From NCBI RefSeq assembly GCF_030643825.1, contig NZ_CP101717.1, positions 744,001 through 808,000 on the forward strand: a stretch of 64,000 bases of DNA. The letters run 5' to 3'. The notes under the pieces are model-generated. The model worked only from the letters and a program-made list of their open reading frames with translations. It was not told where the DNA came from and did not search any database. Numbering within the stretch: position 1 is the first letter of the stretch; each line of letters begins with the position of its first letter. Position numbers and translations under genes: made by a program. This document shows positions 22,399 through 30,406 of the stretch, one piece after another. Source of the DNA: Salinispirillum sp. LH 10-3-1 (lineage in GTDB: Bacteria; Pseudomonadota; Gammaproteobacteria; Pseudomonadales; Natronospirillaceae).

Positions 22399-24348
22399 TC
22401 AAATGCCTTGAAACACCCCCACATTGGCGCGCAGTTTCTCGACTTCTTTATTGATGTTTCGCGTGGCCGTATCCGTCTGTTCACACAGATCACGCGTACG
22501 GCGGCCATGGTCATTCAGCAACGTCATGTGGTGGCTGATCTCACTGACCGCGGTGCTTTGCTCCTGCGTGCCAGAGGCTATTTGACGGTTCAGATCAAAG
22601 ATACTGGCTAGACCAGACGCCATCTTGCTCAGTAGCGACTGGGTTTCCACCACACTGCTGAGGCCGTCTTCGCCGTGTCGCGCGCTCTCTTGCATGCGGG
22701 CATACACCTCGTCGACCGCGCCAGTCAGTTGCAGAATCATGGCTTGAATGTCGTTGGTGGAGTCGTGTGTGCGTGAAGACAGGGTGCGTACCTCGTCGGC
22801 CACCACTGCAAACCCGCGTCCGTGTTCACCAGCTCGCGCTGCTTCAATGGCCGCATTCAACGCCAGCAAATTGGTCTGCTCAGAAATGCCACGAATCACA
22901 TCAATGACCTGCACAATGTTGTCGGTGGTGGTTTTCAAGCGCGCCAGATCCTGTTCATTTTTCTGCAAGCTGGTTTCTAAGGCCGTGATTTTCTGCACGC
23001 TTGCTTCCAAGTGGTCGGTAGCCTGTTGCAGTTGGGCTCGCCCTTGCTCGGAATGATCGCTCACGTTGTGCGCCAGATCGGCCACTTCACGTACCTGCCC
23101 GGTGATCTCTTCCATCGACGCCGAGACGCTTTCCAGTGAGCTTTGTTGCTCCTGCGCCGAATGGCTTACGTCGGTGGCGTAGCCAGTGAGCTGTGTAGAG
23201 GCGGCCGAGGTGTTCTCAGCGGTGACGTTCACCTCAGAAATAGCCCCGGCAATGCGGTCTATCAAGGAGTTGATATGGTCGGCTAAATCCCCCAGCTCGG
23301 CTTTGTCTCGTAACTGCACTCGTTCACCGAGGTCGAGGTTCGCGGTGATGTGCCGCACTTGTCGTTGCAATTGCACGATCGGCTGGCTGAGGTTATGCAC
23401 CACAGGCCAGAGCACCGCTGTACACACCAGCAACAGCACCGCACCCACAATCAGGCTGATGTGCAGCAGTTGGCGAATAGGGGCCATGATTTCACGGCGC
23501 TCAATTTCAGCCACGATAAAACGCTGAATGGACGGTAGCCAGAGCGAGCCGATCAGCAACTCTTCGCCGCCAATGGTGATCTCCCGAACCTCGAAGCGGC
23601 GTTCGGCCGCAAGAATGTCCTGCGCATCGGGCAGTGCGCTTAAGCTGGGCAGTATGCCGGTGGCCGACCGCACCTCGATCTCGCCCTGCCGATTAGCCAG
23701 CATCACACGACCAGTTTCGCCAATGCGATAGTCTTGCAGCATCGAGGTCAGTTGGTCCATGTTCATGCCCACGCCACCCACAATCAGCGGGTTTTGGCCC
23801 GAGCGGACCTGACTGCTGTAGTTCACGAAAATGAACAGGCTGTCGCCCGTGAATTCATCGGTGTTCAAGTTCAATTCGTACGTTTGGCCGGAGCCCACGA
23901 AGTTGAAGTACCAGTCGTCGCCGCTGTCCGTCAGCACTTCACGTACTATGAGTTCACCTTGGTCGTACAAATAGAAGTAAGTCTGACCGTTGATGTGGGG
24001 GGTGATGAACAAGTTGTCGGCGCCTAACCTCTCGTGCATAGCAGACAGGTAAGCTGTGATCGCCCCATGTTCACTGACGGGCGCACCGGCACGCACCCAG
24101 TTCTGCAAATAAGTGCTGTTGACCAGCATAGACGAACCGGTGATGCCGGGCTCAATGCGCAACGCGATGTCGTTACCCAGCGCATCAAGCTGAGCCGGCA
24201 GTTCGCGGGCGAACACATCCTGCAAGCGGGAGGTTTGGTAGAGGTGGGTTTGAATACTTAAAGCTATAATGAGCGTCGCACTGAGCAACAGCGCCAGTGC
24301 AATGTACAGGCGAGAACGTATCGCCAAACGGTTCCATATATTCAGCAT
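22399..24348 (-). CDS. Methyl-accepting chemotaxis protein with periplasmic Cache sensor
   Basis: The ATG at 24348 is preferred to the TTG two codons earlier because AAGG stands about 9 bp upstream. The 649-aa chain has TM1 (about residues 12-30) and a double-Cache-like periplasmic domain (about 35-275; '[20 protein letters not shown]', '[19 protein letters not shown]'). TM2 (about 290-312), a HAMP domain and the signalling hairpin with '[19 protein letters not shown]' follow. Periplasmic ligand binding would be relayed to CheA/CheW. It is convergent with the exporter gene and monocistronic. The ligand cannot be predicted. Confidence 0.95.
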   Translation of the reverse strand: MLNIWNRLAIRSRLYIALALLLSATLIIALSIQTHLYQTSRLQDVFARELPAQLDALGNDIALRIEPGITGSSMLVNSTYLQNWVRAGAPVSEHGAITAYLSAMHERLGADNLFITPHINGQTYFYLYDQGELIVREVLTDSGDDWYFNFVGSGQTYELNLNTDEFTGDSLFIFVNYSSQVRSGQNPLIVGGVGMNMDQLTSMLQDYRIGETGRVMLANRQGEIEVRSATGILPSLSALPDAQDILAAERRFEVREITIGGEELLIGSLWLPSIQRFIVAEIERREIMAPIRQLLHISLIVGAVLLLVCTAVLWPVVHNLSQPIVQLQRQVRHITANLDLGERVQLRDKAELGDLADHINSLIDRIAGAISEVNVTAENTSAASTQLTGYATDVSHSAQEQQSSLESVSASMEEITGQVREVADLAHNVSDHSEQGRAQLQQATDHLEASVQKITALETSLQKNEQDLARLKTTTDNIVQVIDVIRGISEQTNLLALNAAIEAARAGEHGRGFAVVADEVRTLSSRTHDSTNDIQAMILQLTGAVDEVYARMQESARHGEDGLSSVVETQSLLSKMASGLASIFDLNRQIASGTQEQSTAVSEISHHMTLLNDHGRRTRDLCEQTDTATRNINKEVEKLRANVGVFQGI

Positions 24349-24569
24349 GAGCAAGTACCTTCTAAGCGGATGACTGGGTTTAGATGTGTGGCATCTTTTG
24401 TCGTCTGCGGTTATATCCTTGTGACGTGTTCAGGGTGTGATCTGCTTTTCTAAGCACTGGCCTGAGCACCTTTAGAGTGTAGACCAGATTGCGGAAAGCG
24501 CTTTAAACTGGAGAGAATTAAGTCGAAAGGACTGGATAGTAATCACAATGACAAAAGCAAGGAGAGACA

Positions 24570-24756
24570 ATGAGTACCAAAAACCCACTAGATCCAGCTG
24601 AAATACAGAGCGTTGAAGCGCCTGGAGCTTCTGATTGAAGAACGCGGGTTACTCTCAACAGCCTTGCCTCTCGGCCCCTCTCAGGTGGACGTATCCATAC
24701 GGGTGAGGGTAGTTAGAACACTGGGGAGGATTGGTTGTTCGAACATTAAGCCATAG
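24570..24756 (+). pseudogene. Fragment of a small gene with frameshift
   Basis: An ATG behind GGAGAG opens 'MSTKNPLDPAEIQSVEA' and hits a stop at 24636-24638. The coding-like sequence continues in the +1 frame from about 24622 ('LELLIEERGLLSTALPLGPS') to a TAG at 24754-24756. The two parts read as one disrupted gene with a frameshift. I do not recognise a family. The 221-bp gap before it (24349-24569) shows no gene. Confidence 0.4.
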
Positions 24757-24791
24757 AGGTTTTTGGTCCAGACAGAACCGTAGAGTCCCAG

Positions 24792-25193
24792 TTGGTGCTG
24801 CCGCAGCACATCGCTCAAAGTGGCACGCATGTGTTGGTTGATCTGCTACTGCCTGCTCGGCGGTCCTATATGAAAATGTATATGGGGGATTTCGATGAAA
24901 ACGGTTTGCCAGATATTTTGATGTGGGGCAAGGTTTATCATAGTCGGATGTCGGACGATCCGATAAAAGGCTTTGAATTGGTAGGGCAGAACTGGCTGCA
25001 TTACAGCAAAACCCCAGCAGGTGTATACGATATTCAGGACACCGACGCCGAGACCATCCGAGACTGGCTATCCGTCAAGAACCTCACATGGAGCCAAGGC
25101 TATCCAAGATACAGCGAGTGTGAAGGGGAAGAAGGCCAGCTGGTGCCTGAATGGCACGACCCGCTGCTGAACGACCCGGATGTGTTGCAGTAG
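24792..25193 (+). CDS. C-terminal fragment of an FG-GAP/VCBS-like protein
   Basis: An open frame without a proper start: TTG at 24792 is the first usable codon, but coding-like sequence ('EVFGPDRTVESQ') continues upstream to a stop at 24747. The product has 'MGDFDENGLPDILMWGKVYH', which is the D-x-D-x-N-G-x-x-D calcium-loop pattern of FG-GAP/VCBS repeats. It ends with an acidic tail ('EWHDPLLNDPDVLQ') and has no signal peptide. Intact proteins of this type are long and secreted or surface-attached, so I take this as the residue of a larger gene. It sits in the patchy accessory stretch at 24.4-26.1 kb. Confidence 0.5.
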   Translation: MVLPQHIAQSGTHVLVDLLLPARRSYMKMYMGDFDENGLPDILMWGKVYHSRMSDDPIKGFELVGQNWLHYSKTPAGVYDIQDTDAETIRDWLSVKNLTWSQGYPRYSECEGEEGQLVPEWHDPLLNDPDVLQ

Positions 25194-25375
25194 GTCATTT
25201 GACCCGAGGCGTTATTGATCATTTGTATCTAATGCCCCCTACTTCTATACGTTACCAGCAACAATGAATGTCACAAAATTTTACGCCAATGAATGCAGTC
25301 GGTTGGCGCACGGAGAATATGGAAATGTGCTTACAGTCATCAGGTACACGGGGTTGTAAATGCGGGTGAACTAGC

Positions 25376-25447
25376 GTGGTGTTCGTCGTGGTGCTCGTCG
25401 TGGTGCTCGTCGTGGTGCTCGTCGTGGTGCTCGTCGTGGTGCTCGTC
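25376..25447. repeat. Six tandem 12-bp repeats GTGGTGCTCGTC
   Basis: Six consecutive 12-bp units; the first differs by one base and the other five are identical, and a partial seventh follows. On the minus strand the frames read as Thr/Ser-rich or Arg-Ala-Pro low-complexity peptides, which I treat as artefacts. The repeat lies in a 321-bp gap (25194-25514) that otherwise has no gene, about 70 bp upstream of brnT. Confidence 0.95.
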
Positions 25448-25514
25448 GTGGAGAGTGACGAACGAAGAGCATTAGCGTAGAATTGTACGTACAAATGTAA
25501 ATACAGGAGTGGGC

Positions 25515-25793
25515 ATGCTCTTTGAGCGGGATGAAGTCAAGAATAGGATCAATATTCGAAAGCATGGAATCGACTTCGCAGATGTCAAAGACATGTTTAA
25601 CCACCCCATGTTGACTTTACTGGATGACCGAGAAAACTAGGGTGAAGAGCGCTGGATAGGCATTGGCTGGATACAACATCTTATTGGTGTTGTGGTGTAT
25701 ATAGAGCGCCATGAAGGTACGATCCGAATCATCTCGGCCCGAAAAGCGACCAACTACGAGGTACGTCGTTATGAGCAAAGCATCAAAGACTGA
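25515..25793 (+). pseudogene. brnT: BrnT-type toxin gene interrupted by a TAG codon
   Basis: From the ATG the frame reads 'FERDEVKNRINIRKHGIDFA' and 'LTLLDDREN', then TAG at 25638-25640. It continues in the same frame with 'GEERWIGIGWIQHLIGVVVY', 'ERHEGTIRIISARKATNYE' and 'VRRYEQSIKD' to TGA. This is the whole BrnT RNase fold including the C-terminal RxxSARKA and YE motifs, so a single nonsense mutation (Tyr or similar in relatives) splits it. The 3' end overlaps the antitoxin gene by 23 bp in another frame, the usual BrnTA layout. Without suppression the toxin would be a 41-residue peptide and inactive. Confidence 0.85.
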
Positions 25794-26022
25794 TTGGAAA
25801 CGACTATCTGACATGGATGATGAAGCCATTGATACCAGCGACATTCAAGAACTGGATGATGCTTTTTTCCAGAATGCGGAACTCCGAGTCCCGTCCAAAC
25901 AGCCGGTTACATTGCGCCTAGATAGTGATGTTTTGGTTTGGTTTAAGTCTCAAGGCCAAGGCTACCAGACCCGAATTAACAAGTTACTGCGCAGCTACAT
26001 GGAAAGCCAGACTCGCCGCTAG
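25771..26022 (+). CDS. brnA: BrnA-type antitoxin
   Basis: An 83-aa protein; the ATG at 25771 gives 'MSKASKTDWKRLSDMDDEAI' and is preferred to an earlier in-frame ATG buried in the toxin gene. 'DTSDIQELDDAFFQNA' is the toxin-neutralising arm, and 'VTLRLDSDVLVWFKSQGQGY' with 'QTRINKLLRSYM' is the ribbon-helix-helix DNA-binding domain. BrnA normally binds BrnT and represses the operon. Here the antitoxin is intact while the toxin carries a stop codon, leaving it effectively orphaned. It could still repress its own promoter or counter related toxins elsewhere. Confidence 0.92.
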   Translation: MSKASKTDWKRLSDMDDEAIDTSDIQELDDAFFQNAELRVPSKQPVTLRLDSDVLVWFKSQGQGYQTRINKLLRSYMESQTRR

Positions 26023-26107
26023 GACCGATACACCTAGTCTGTGGTGAGTTCGAAACATTGCTGTAGTCTCTAGTATAAAGGCGTTGAGTCGCACAGAGGC
26101 ATTGCTC

Positions 26108-26386
26108 ATGTCGATTTATATTCAAGTGGAAGCGCAGCGGTATGCCACGCAAACAGGCGAAACACTGTACGAAGCGCTTGCTCGCCATGGCTTGGCGGTG
26201 CGCAAAGCCTGTGTGAACGGGGCGTGTGGTGTGTGTCGTTGCCGTTTGGTGGCGGGCGCTGTCGACTACCGCGGGCGACAGCCGTATGGCCTCGACGAAA
26301 CGGCTCGCAGCGAAGGGTATATTTTGCCTTGTATCGCCTATGCAGAGGGTGATGTAACGCTCAACGAGCTACGTATAGTGCGCTGA
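26108..26386 (+). CDS. Plant-type [2Fe-2S] ferredoxin
   Basis: A 92-aa soluble protein; the ATG with AGAGG about 8 bp upstream is preferred over the upstream in-frame start. The cluster ligands are visible as C-x4-C-x2-C in 'KACVNGACGVCRCRL' (about residues 37-45) and a final Cys in 'GYILPCIAYAEGD'. It is short enough to be a free electron carrier rather than part of a reductase. It ends 9 bp before the convergent amine oxidase gene. Relationship to that flavoprotein is possible but not shown by an operon. Confidence 0.92.
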   Translation: MSIYIQVEAQRYATQTGETLYEALARHGLAVRKACVNGACGVCRCRLVAGAVDYRGRQPYGLDETARSEGYILPCIAYAEGDVTLNELRIVR

Positions 26387-26395
26387 TGCGTATGT

Positions 26396-27670
26396 TTATC
26401 GCACTTGAGCTCTTATTAACAATTCAGACACCACGTTGAGGCGATCCTCCGGGCTGCGCTGTTCCGCCCGTAGGGCGTTTTCTCCCGTTGAGAACGCACA
26501 AAGAGTAGGGCTGCCCGTCACTTGTGTCATATCTACAAATGTCTCGTACGGTGGGGCAGTGGGGCCGGTAATTAAGAATCCCAGCCGGTCACCCCAGCAC
26601 CGTTCCGGAAAACGGAAAAACGTTTTAGCCACTTTGCCAAAACCGATGTTGCTTAGACAGCGTTGCACATCGGATGGCAACGACGGTGACACATGCAGGC
26701 GCTCATCTCTTAGGGCGGTGACTGGCGTGGCGCAGATTACGTGATCTGCAAGCAGGGTCTGTCCATCGCGGGTGCGTACGGCCCACTGTGACGCAGATTT
26801 TTCCAGCGCGAGAACTTGCTGGTTCAGTTTTATATCCAAGCCTGCCGCTCGTCGTGCTATGGCGTCTGGTAGTCCACCTGTAATGAGATGATTTTGCCCG
26901 GTCAAAAAATACGGCTCTTCACGGTGTTCAACACTGAGTTCATGCAATGGGGCAGAAATCAGACTGCTGTAGGCGAAGCGTATCCAGCCGTCCAGTACGT
27001 GCTGGTCTGCTGCGTTCTCTGGCTTTAAGGCGTTTTCTTCTGCACTTCTTTGCCGCGCTTCAGCCACACTCAGGGAAAGTCCTGTCTGGGTATTCCAGTG
27101 GCTTTCTAAGCGGGCCAAGAGAGCCGACACGCGCTCAACGCAGGCGTTGGAGATTTGCCCGTGGTCTACCAAAAAGGTGTTGACCGGTTGCCAATTCGGC
27201 CAGGCTACATGGCTGACGTCTGAGGCTAAGGGATGCGACTGATGCCCGTGCAGCCACGCGCCGCCTAAGGGAACGCTGACGCCCATGCTGCTGTCGGAGC
27301 GTGCGCGCCCACCCACAAAAGGGGAGGCTTCCAGAACGGTAACAGCGTAGCCTTGTTGACTTAAAAGCTGTGCGGCTGATAGTCCGGCGAGGCCAGCGCC
27401 TATAACAATGACTTGCTGAGCGGCATTGCCCTGAGCTAATACATTGTGTGCCGCACGTTCGCCGCTGAACACAGCGCCGTGCAGGGTGCCTGGTCCATCG
27501 GCCCAATTGTATTCACCGGCCAGCCATAAATTGGGCAGTATTTCTTGTGCCAGCCGTTGGCGATCATCGGGGGTGCCTTGCGGGCGCAAAAAAGAATACA
27601 CCCCGCCGAAAAGCGGGTTACTGTTCCAGTCGCTGACGACTGAGTGCGTCGGTCGCATTGATATGTGCAC
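26396..27670 (-). CDS. Flavin amine oxidase with circularly permuted domain order
   Basis: The GTG start has GAGGA about 9 bp upstream; an in-frame ATG lies four codons later. The protein (424 aa) belongs to the flavin monoamine oxidase family, but its parts are in an unusual order. Residues about 5-80 ('VVSDWNSNPLFGGVYSF', 'LWLAGEYNWADGPGTLHGA', 'FSGERAAHNVL') are the segment that normally ends the enzyme and closes the FAD site. Residues about 86-125 ('VIVIGAGLAGLSAAQLL', 'VTVLEASPFVGGRARS') are the dinucleotide-binding start of a normal enzyme. The frame ends at 'RSPEDRLNVVSELLIRAQVR', where the N-terminal segment would usually follow. All family motifs seem present, so it may be active. 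The substrate is unknown. Confidence 0.85.
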   Translation of the reverse strand: MHISMRPTHSVVSDWNSNPLFGGVYSFLRPQGTPDDRQRLAQEILPNLWLAGEYNWADGPGTLHGAVFSGERAAHNVLAQGNAAQQVIVIGAGLAGLSAAQLLSQQGYAVTVLEASPFVGGRARSDSSMGVSVPLGGAWLHGHQSHPLASDVSHVAWPNWQPVNTFLVDHGQISNACVERVSALLARLESHWNTQTGLSLSVAEARQRSAEENALKPENAADQHVLDGWIRFAYSSLISAPLHELSVEHREEPYFLTGQNHLITGGLPDAIARRAAGLDIKLNQQVLALEKSASQWAVRTRDGQTLLADHVICATPVTALRDERLHVSPSLPSDVQRCLSNIGFGKVAKTFFRFPERCWGDRLGFLITGPTAPPYETFVDMTQVTGSPTLCAFSTGENALRAEQRSPEDRLNVVSELLIRAQVR

Positions 27671-27718
27671 GAAGCGTTTCCTCGCTGGGTTCTTTGGTCG
27701 GTACTGCTCTGTAGCGCG

Positions 27719-28633
27719 CTATGTTGGTAGGCCGCTGATCTGTACTAAGTGAAGATGCTGCATGACCCATTGATGCGTTTTGTCGCTGTCGCCCTGACGC
27801 CAGCCCGCAACGATTTGAATGTCGGAAACATCGGGCTGGTCGACCAGTTCTTTCACCACCAATTCGCCGCTGAGTACTTCTTTTTGAATACGGTGCAGGG
27901 GCAGGAAACCGATCCCCAAACCCTGTTTTTGCGCGGTGATTTTGGTGCCCATGTCCGGCACCATCACTTCGCGCTTGCGTTTGCGTATCCCGGCGGTCAG
28001 CGGTGCAATCTGTCGTGCGGTATCTTTTACCGTGACCACTGGGTAGTCGGCCATGTCGTCTTCGGTCAGGGCGTGTTCACCGGCGGCGAGGGGGTGGTTT
28101 CTGGCTACCGCCAGCACCATTTGCATGTTGCCAATGACCTGCGTTTGAATGCCTGCAGCATTAGGTTTCGACAAATTGGGTGCCAACACCAAGTCGACCT
28201 GATGGTTGATCAACAACTCCCACGTGCCGGAGAGCGTGCCTTGCTGAATGTGAATGGGCACCCAAGGGATGTCTTGCTGAGCTTGGCTGAGCAGCGGGAC
28301 GACTTGGCTGAAGTCCAATACATGGTCGAGCGCCAAGCTGTATTGCGTCGTCCAACCATCGGCCAAGCGCTGCGAACTGTGGGCCAAGTTATCAAGCGAG
28401 GTCAGAATATGGCGACCTTCTTTTAAAATATGCCGCGCACTTTCAGTCCACTCCGCGCGGTGTCCGCTGCGGTCAAATAAGATGATGTCGAGGTCTTTCT
28501 CGCATTTTTGCAGGGTGTAGGTCAGTGCCGAAGGGACCTTATGCAAATGCTCGGCGGCGGCGGCGAAACTGCCGTGGCGGTCAATGGCGTCGAGCGTCTT
28601 GATCAAATCAATGGTGATGGGGTTGTGGGCCAT
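27719..28633 (-). CDS. LysR-type regulator, YhaJ-like
   Basis: At 304 aa from the ATG at 28633 (a GTG three codons upstream is the alternative), it has the helix-turn-helix 'DAIDRHGSFAAAAEHLHKVP', continuing 'SALTYTLQKCEKDLDIILF' and 'DRSGHR'. This is distinctive of the YhaJ group of LysR proteins. The effector domain follows from about residue 90. In Escherichia coli yhaJ is adjacent to yhaK, a pirin-family gene, and here too a pirin gene is divergent, so control of the pirin is likely. The amine oxidase lies 48 bp downstream in the same direction and even the same reading frame, so it may be co-transcribed. Confidence 0.9.
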   Translation of the reverse strand: MAHNPITIDLIKTLDAIDRHGSFAAAAEHLHKVPSALTYTLQKCEKDLDIILFDRSGHRAEWTESARHILKEGRHILTSLDNLAHSSQRLADGWTTQYSLALDHVLDFSQVVPLLSQAQQDIPWVPIHIQQGTLSGTWELLINHQVDLVLAPNLSKPNAAGIQTQVIGNMQMVLAVARNHPLAAGEHALTEDDMADYPVVTVKDTARQIAPLTAGIRKRKREVMVPDMGTKITAQKQGLGIGFLPLHRIQKEVLSGELVVKELVDQPDVSDIQIVAGWRQGDSDKTHQWVMQHLHLVQISGLPT

Positions 28634-28645
28634 GGGTGGCACTCA

Positions 28646-28660
28646 TTCAAACTTTTTGAA
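28646..28660. promoter_or_regulatory. Candidate LysR operator TTCAA-N5-TTGAA
   Basis: A 15-bp palindrome with T-N11-A layout lies 13 bp upstream of the LysR start, in the 110-bp divergent gap with the pirin gene. LysR regulators typically bind such dyads to autoregulate and activate the divergent gene. Binding by this protein is inferred. Confidence 0.5.
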
Positions 28661-28743
28661 ATCATCCGCCAGATTATTCCGTTATTCAAGTGTTGTTGCC
28701 GGGTCTAAGCTACCAGCATCACTCAAATGAAGAGGAAATGATC

Positions 28744-29574
28744 ATGAGCACCAGAACAGTGACCCGTTTAGCCAAGGGCATGCCGACACAAGACGGCGCG
28801 GGCGTGAGTCTGTCGCGCATCATTGGCAATCCGTATTTGCAGCGTTTGGACCCCTTCCTGATGCTGGATGAATTCAAGTCGGACGACCCGAACGACTACA
28901 TTGCGGGCTTTCCATCGCACCCGCACCGCGGCTTTGAAACAGTGACCTACTTGATCGAAGGCAGTGTGCGCCACCGCGACCACATGGGCAGCGAAGGTTA
29001 CTTGGGGCCTGGCTCCATTCAGTGGATGACGGCAGGGCGTGGCATTATTCACGAAGAAATGCCGCAGCAAGAGAATGGTTTACTGTGGGGTTTTCAGCTG
29101 TGGGTAAACCTGCCAGCCAAAGACAAGATGATTAACCCGCGCTACCAAGACATTCCTGCGAGCGACGTGCCCGAGGTAGATGTACCCGTGGGCAAGGTGC
29201 GCGTGTTGGCGGGCTCACTGAATGGCGTGACCGGCCCGGTCAGTGGTGTGGCGACGCAGCCGCGCTTCTTTGATGTGCGTTGGCAGCAAGCGGGTGACTT
29301 TGAACACGAGTTGCCTGTCGAGCACACCGGTTTCATTTACGCCTACAAGGGTGAGTTGAACGTGGCGGGTCAGGTTATCCGTGAAGGTGAGGTAGCCGTG
29401 TTGAGCGAAGGCGAGCGCGTAGTGATCCAAGCACAAGCCGACAGCGGCGCGTTGTTGATCGCCGGTCAGCCCCTGAAAGAGCCCGTGGCGCAGTACGGGC
29501 CATTCGTGATGAATACGCCGCAAGAAATCGAGCAGGCTATTCGTGATTTTCAGTCAGGGCGATTGGTATCATAG
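28744..29574 (+). CDS. Pirin family cupin protein
   Basis: Two close ATGs exist; the second (28744) has AGAGGA at correct distance, giving 276 aa. The double-cupin fold has the metal ligands in 'PSHPHRGFETVTYLIEG' (two His) and 'GRGIIHEEMPQ' (His and Glu), so Fe or other metal binding and quercetinase-type dioxygenase activity are possible. Pirins are also reported as redox sensors or transcription cofactors. Its start 'TVTRLAKGMPTQDGAGVSLS' and 'LDPFLMLDEF' are typical. It is divergent from a YhaJ-like regulator, which probably controls it. Confidence 0.93.
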   Translation: MSTRTVTRLAKGMPTQDGAGVSLSRIIGNPYLQRLDPFLMLDEFKSDDPNDYIAGFPSHPHRGFETVTYLIEGSVRHRDHMGSEGYLGPGSIQWMTAGRGIIHEEMPQQENGLLWGFQLWVNLPAKDKMINPRYQDIPASDVPEVDVPVGKVRVLAGSLNGVTGPVSGVATQPRFFDVRWQQAGDFEHELPVEHTGFIYAYKGELNVAGQVIREGEVAVLSEGERVVIQAQADSGALLIAGQPLKEPVAQYGPFVMNTPQEIEQAIRDFQSGRLVS

Positions 29575-29598
29575 TTACTAACTTCCGTTAAGCACCAT

Positions 29599-29672
29599 GG
29601 GCTCTCGGGGTGTGCCATCAGCGCTTCACGGCAGGCCGAAAGGCGCGCTTTATGGCACACACCCTGCGCCCA
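29599..29672 (+). repeat. Palindromic repeat family A, copy 1
   Basis: An approximately 75-bp unit that begins with a GGCTCTCGGGGT-type motif, has GGCAGGCCGAAAGGCGCG in the centre and ends in an ACACCCTGCGCCC-type motif. Its outer arms (GTGTGCCAT / ATGGCACAC) form a hairpin. Copies occur at 29761-29841 in inverse orientation and at 58597-58671. It occupies the gap between the pirin gene and rpsT. Confidence 0.8.
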
Positions 29673-29760
29673 CTGCAGTTCAGCATCATGGAACTATCTG
29701 AAAGCAGATTGACTGATACTCAATCTGATTTTTTGGCCTCTGCCTTGGAGTCAGGATCAA

Positions 29761-29841
29761 GTAGGGCGCAGGGCGTATGCCTCAAGGTGCGCGTTTAGGC
29801 CTGCCGGAGCGCGCCGGAGGCATACCCCGAGAGCCCTGCGG
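29761..29841 (-). repeat. Palindromic repeat family A, copy 2 (inverted)
   Basis: Read on the minus strand it matches the other two copies. Its arms are GTATGCCTC and GAGGCATAC around a GGCAGGCC centre. Copies 1 and 2 point toward each other about 90 bp apart, so the pair can form either two small hairpins or one large one. The rest of the 352-bp gap 29575-29926 has only this pair and the rpsT terminator. Confidence 0.8.
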
Positions 29842-29860
29842 ACTAAAACCGCCACACACA

Positions 29861-29889
29861 AAAAAGCCAGCTTACGCTGGCTTTTTTTC
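29861..29889 (-). terminator. Intrinsic terminator of rpsT (bidirectional)
   Basis: A GCCAGC-TTAC-GCTGGC stem is flanked by A-runs on the left and T-runs on the right. It therefore acts as an intrinsic terminator when read on the minus strand after rpsT, and could also stop transcription from the plus strand. It lies about 37 bp past the rpsT stop. Confidence 0.92.
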
Positions 29890-29926
29890 TGCCTCCGAAG
29901 AGACGCTAGGACCTTGTCGGTCGTTA

Positions 29927-30193
29927 TTACGCTTTCAGCGCTTTAACGTGACCAGACAAACGGCTCATGGTGCGCGAAGCTTTGTTCTTGGAGATAATGC
30001 CCTTACGAGCCATACCGTCCAATTTAGGCTGTGCGGCAGACAAAGCGGTTTTGGCTGCCTCGTAATCGCCAGTTTCAATCTGAGCAACTACTTTCTTCAC
30101 ATATGTGCGGACCATAGAGCGCAGGCTAGCATTGTGTGCACGGCGGACTACCGACTGACGTGCACGTTTACGAGAACCAGGGTTGTTTGCCAC
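29927..30193 (-). CDS. rpsT: 30S ribosomal protein S20
   Basis: An 88-aa, very basic, helical protein with the standard start 'ANNPGSRKRARQSVVRRAHN' and end 'TMSRLSGHVKALKA'. S20 binds the 5' domain of 16S rRNA early in small-subunit assembly. It is divergent from murJ, the usual arrangement in gammaproteobacteria, with 213 bp between start codons. Some bacteria start rpsT with a non-ATG codon for feedback control, but here an ATG is seen. A strong terminator follows. Confidence 0.98.
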   Translation of the reverse strand: MANNPGSRKRARQSVVRRAHNASLRSMVRTYVKKVVAQIETGDYEAAKTALSAAQPKLDGMARKGIISKNKASRTMSRLSGHVKALKA

Positions 30194-30406
30194 AGTGTGT
30201 GCGCTCCTATTACAAAATTAAGCTCATGATAGGTGTTTAATTAACAAACCCCACCAAAGAGAGCGCGCGATTCTAGAGCGACTGCCCAGTGTTGTCAACC
30301 AAAACGCATGATGATGCCGATATAGGTAGATGTGGAGTCACTACGCAGGGCGGTAATTTTCCATTACACTGCGGCAACTTCAAGTTGCGTTAGGAATATA
30401 CACGCC

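Noticed and set aside
25376-25447. Possible CRISPR array
   Set aside because: The 12-bp units are directly adjacent with no spacers and no cas genes are present; it is a plain tandem repeat.
25252-25494. Minus-strand Thr/Ser-rich protein
   Set aside because: The peptide is only the translation of the tandem repeat; no start signal or conserved flank supports it.
29777-30229. 150-aa plus-strand frame across rpsT
   Set aside because: It reads antisense through the rpsT gene, its terminator and a palindromic repeat; no independent support.
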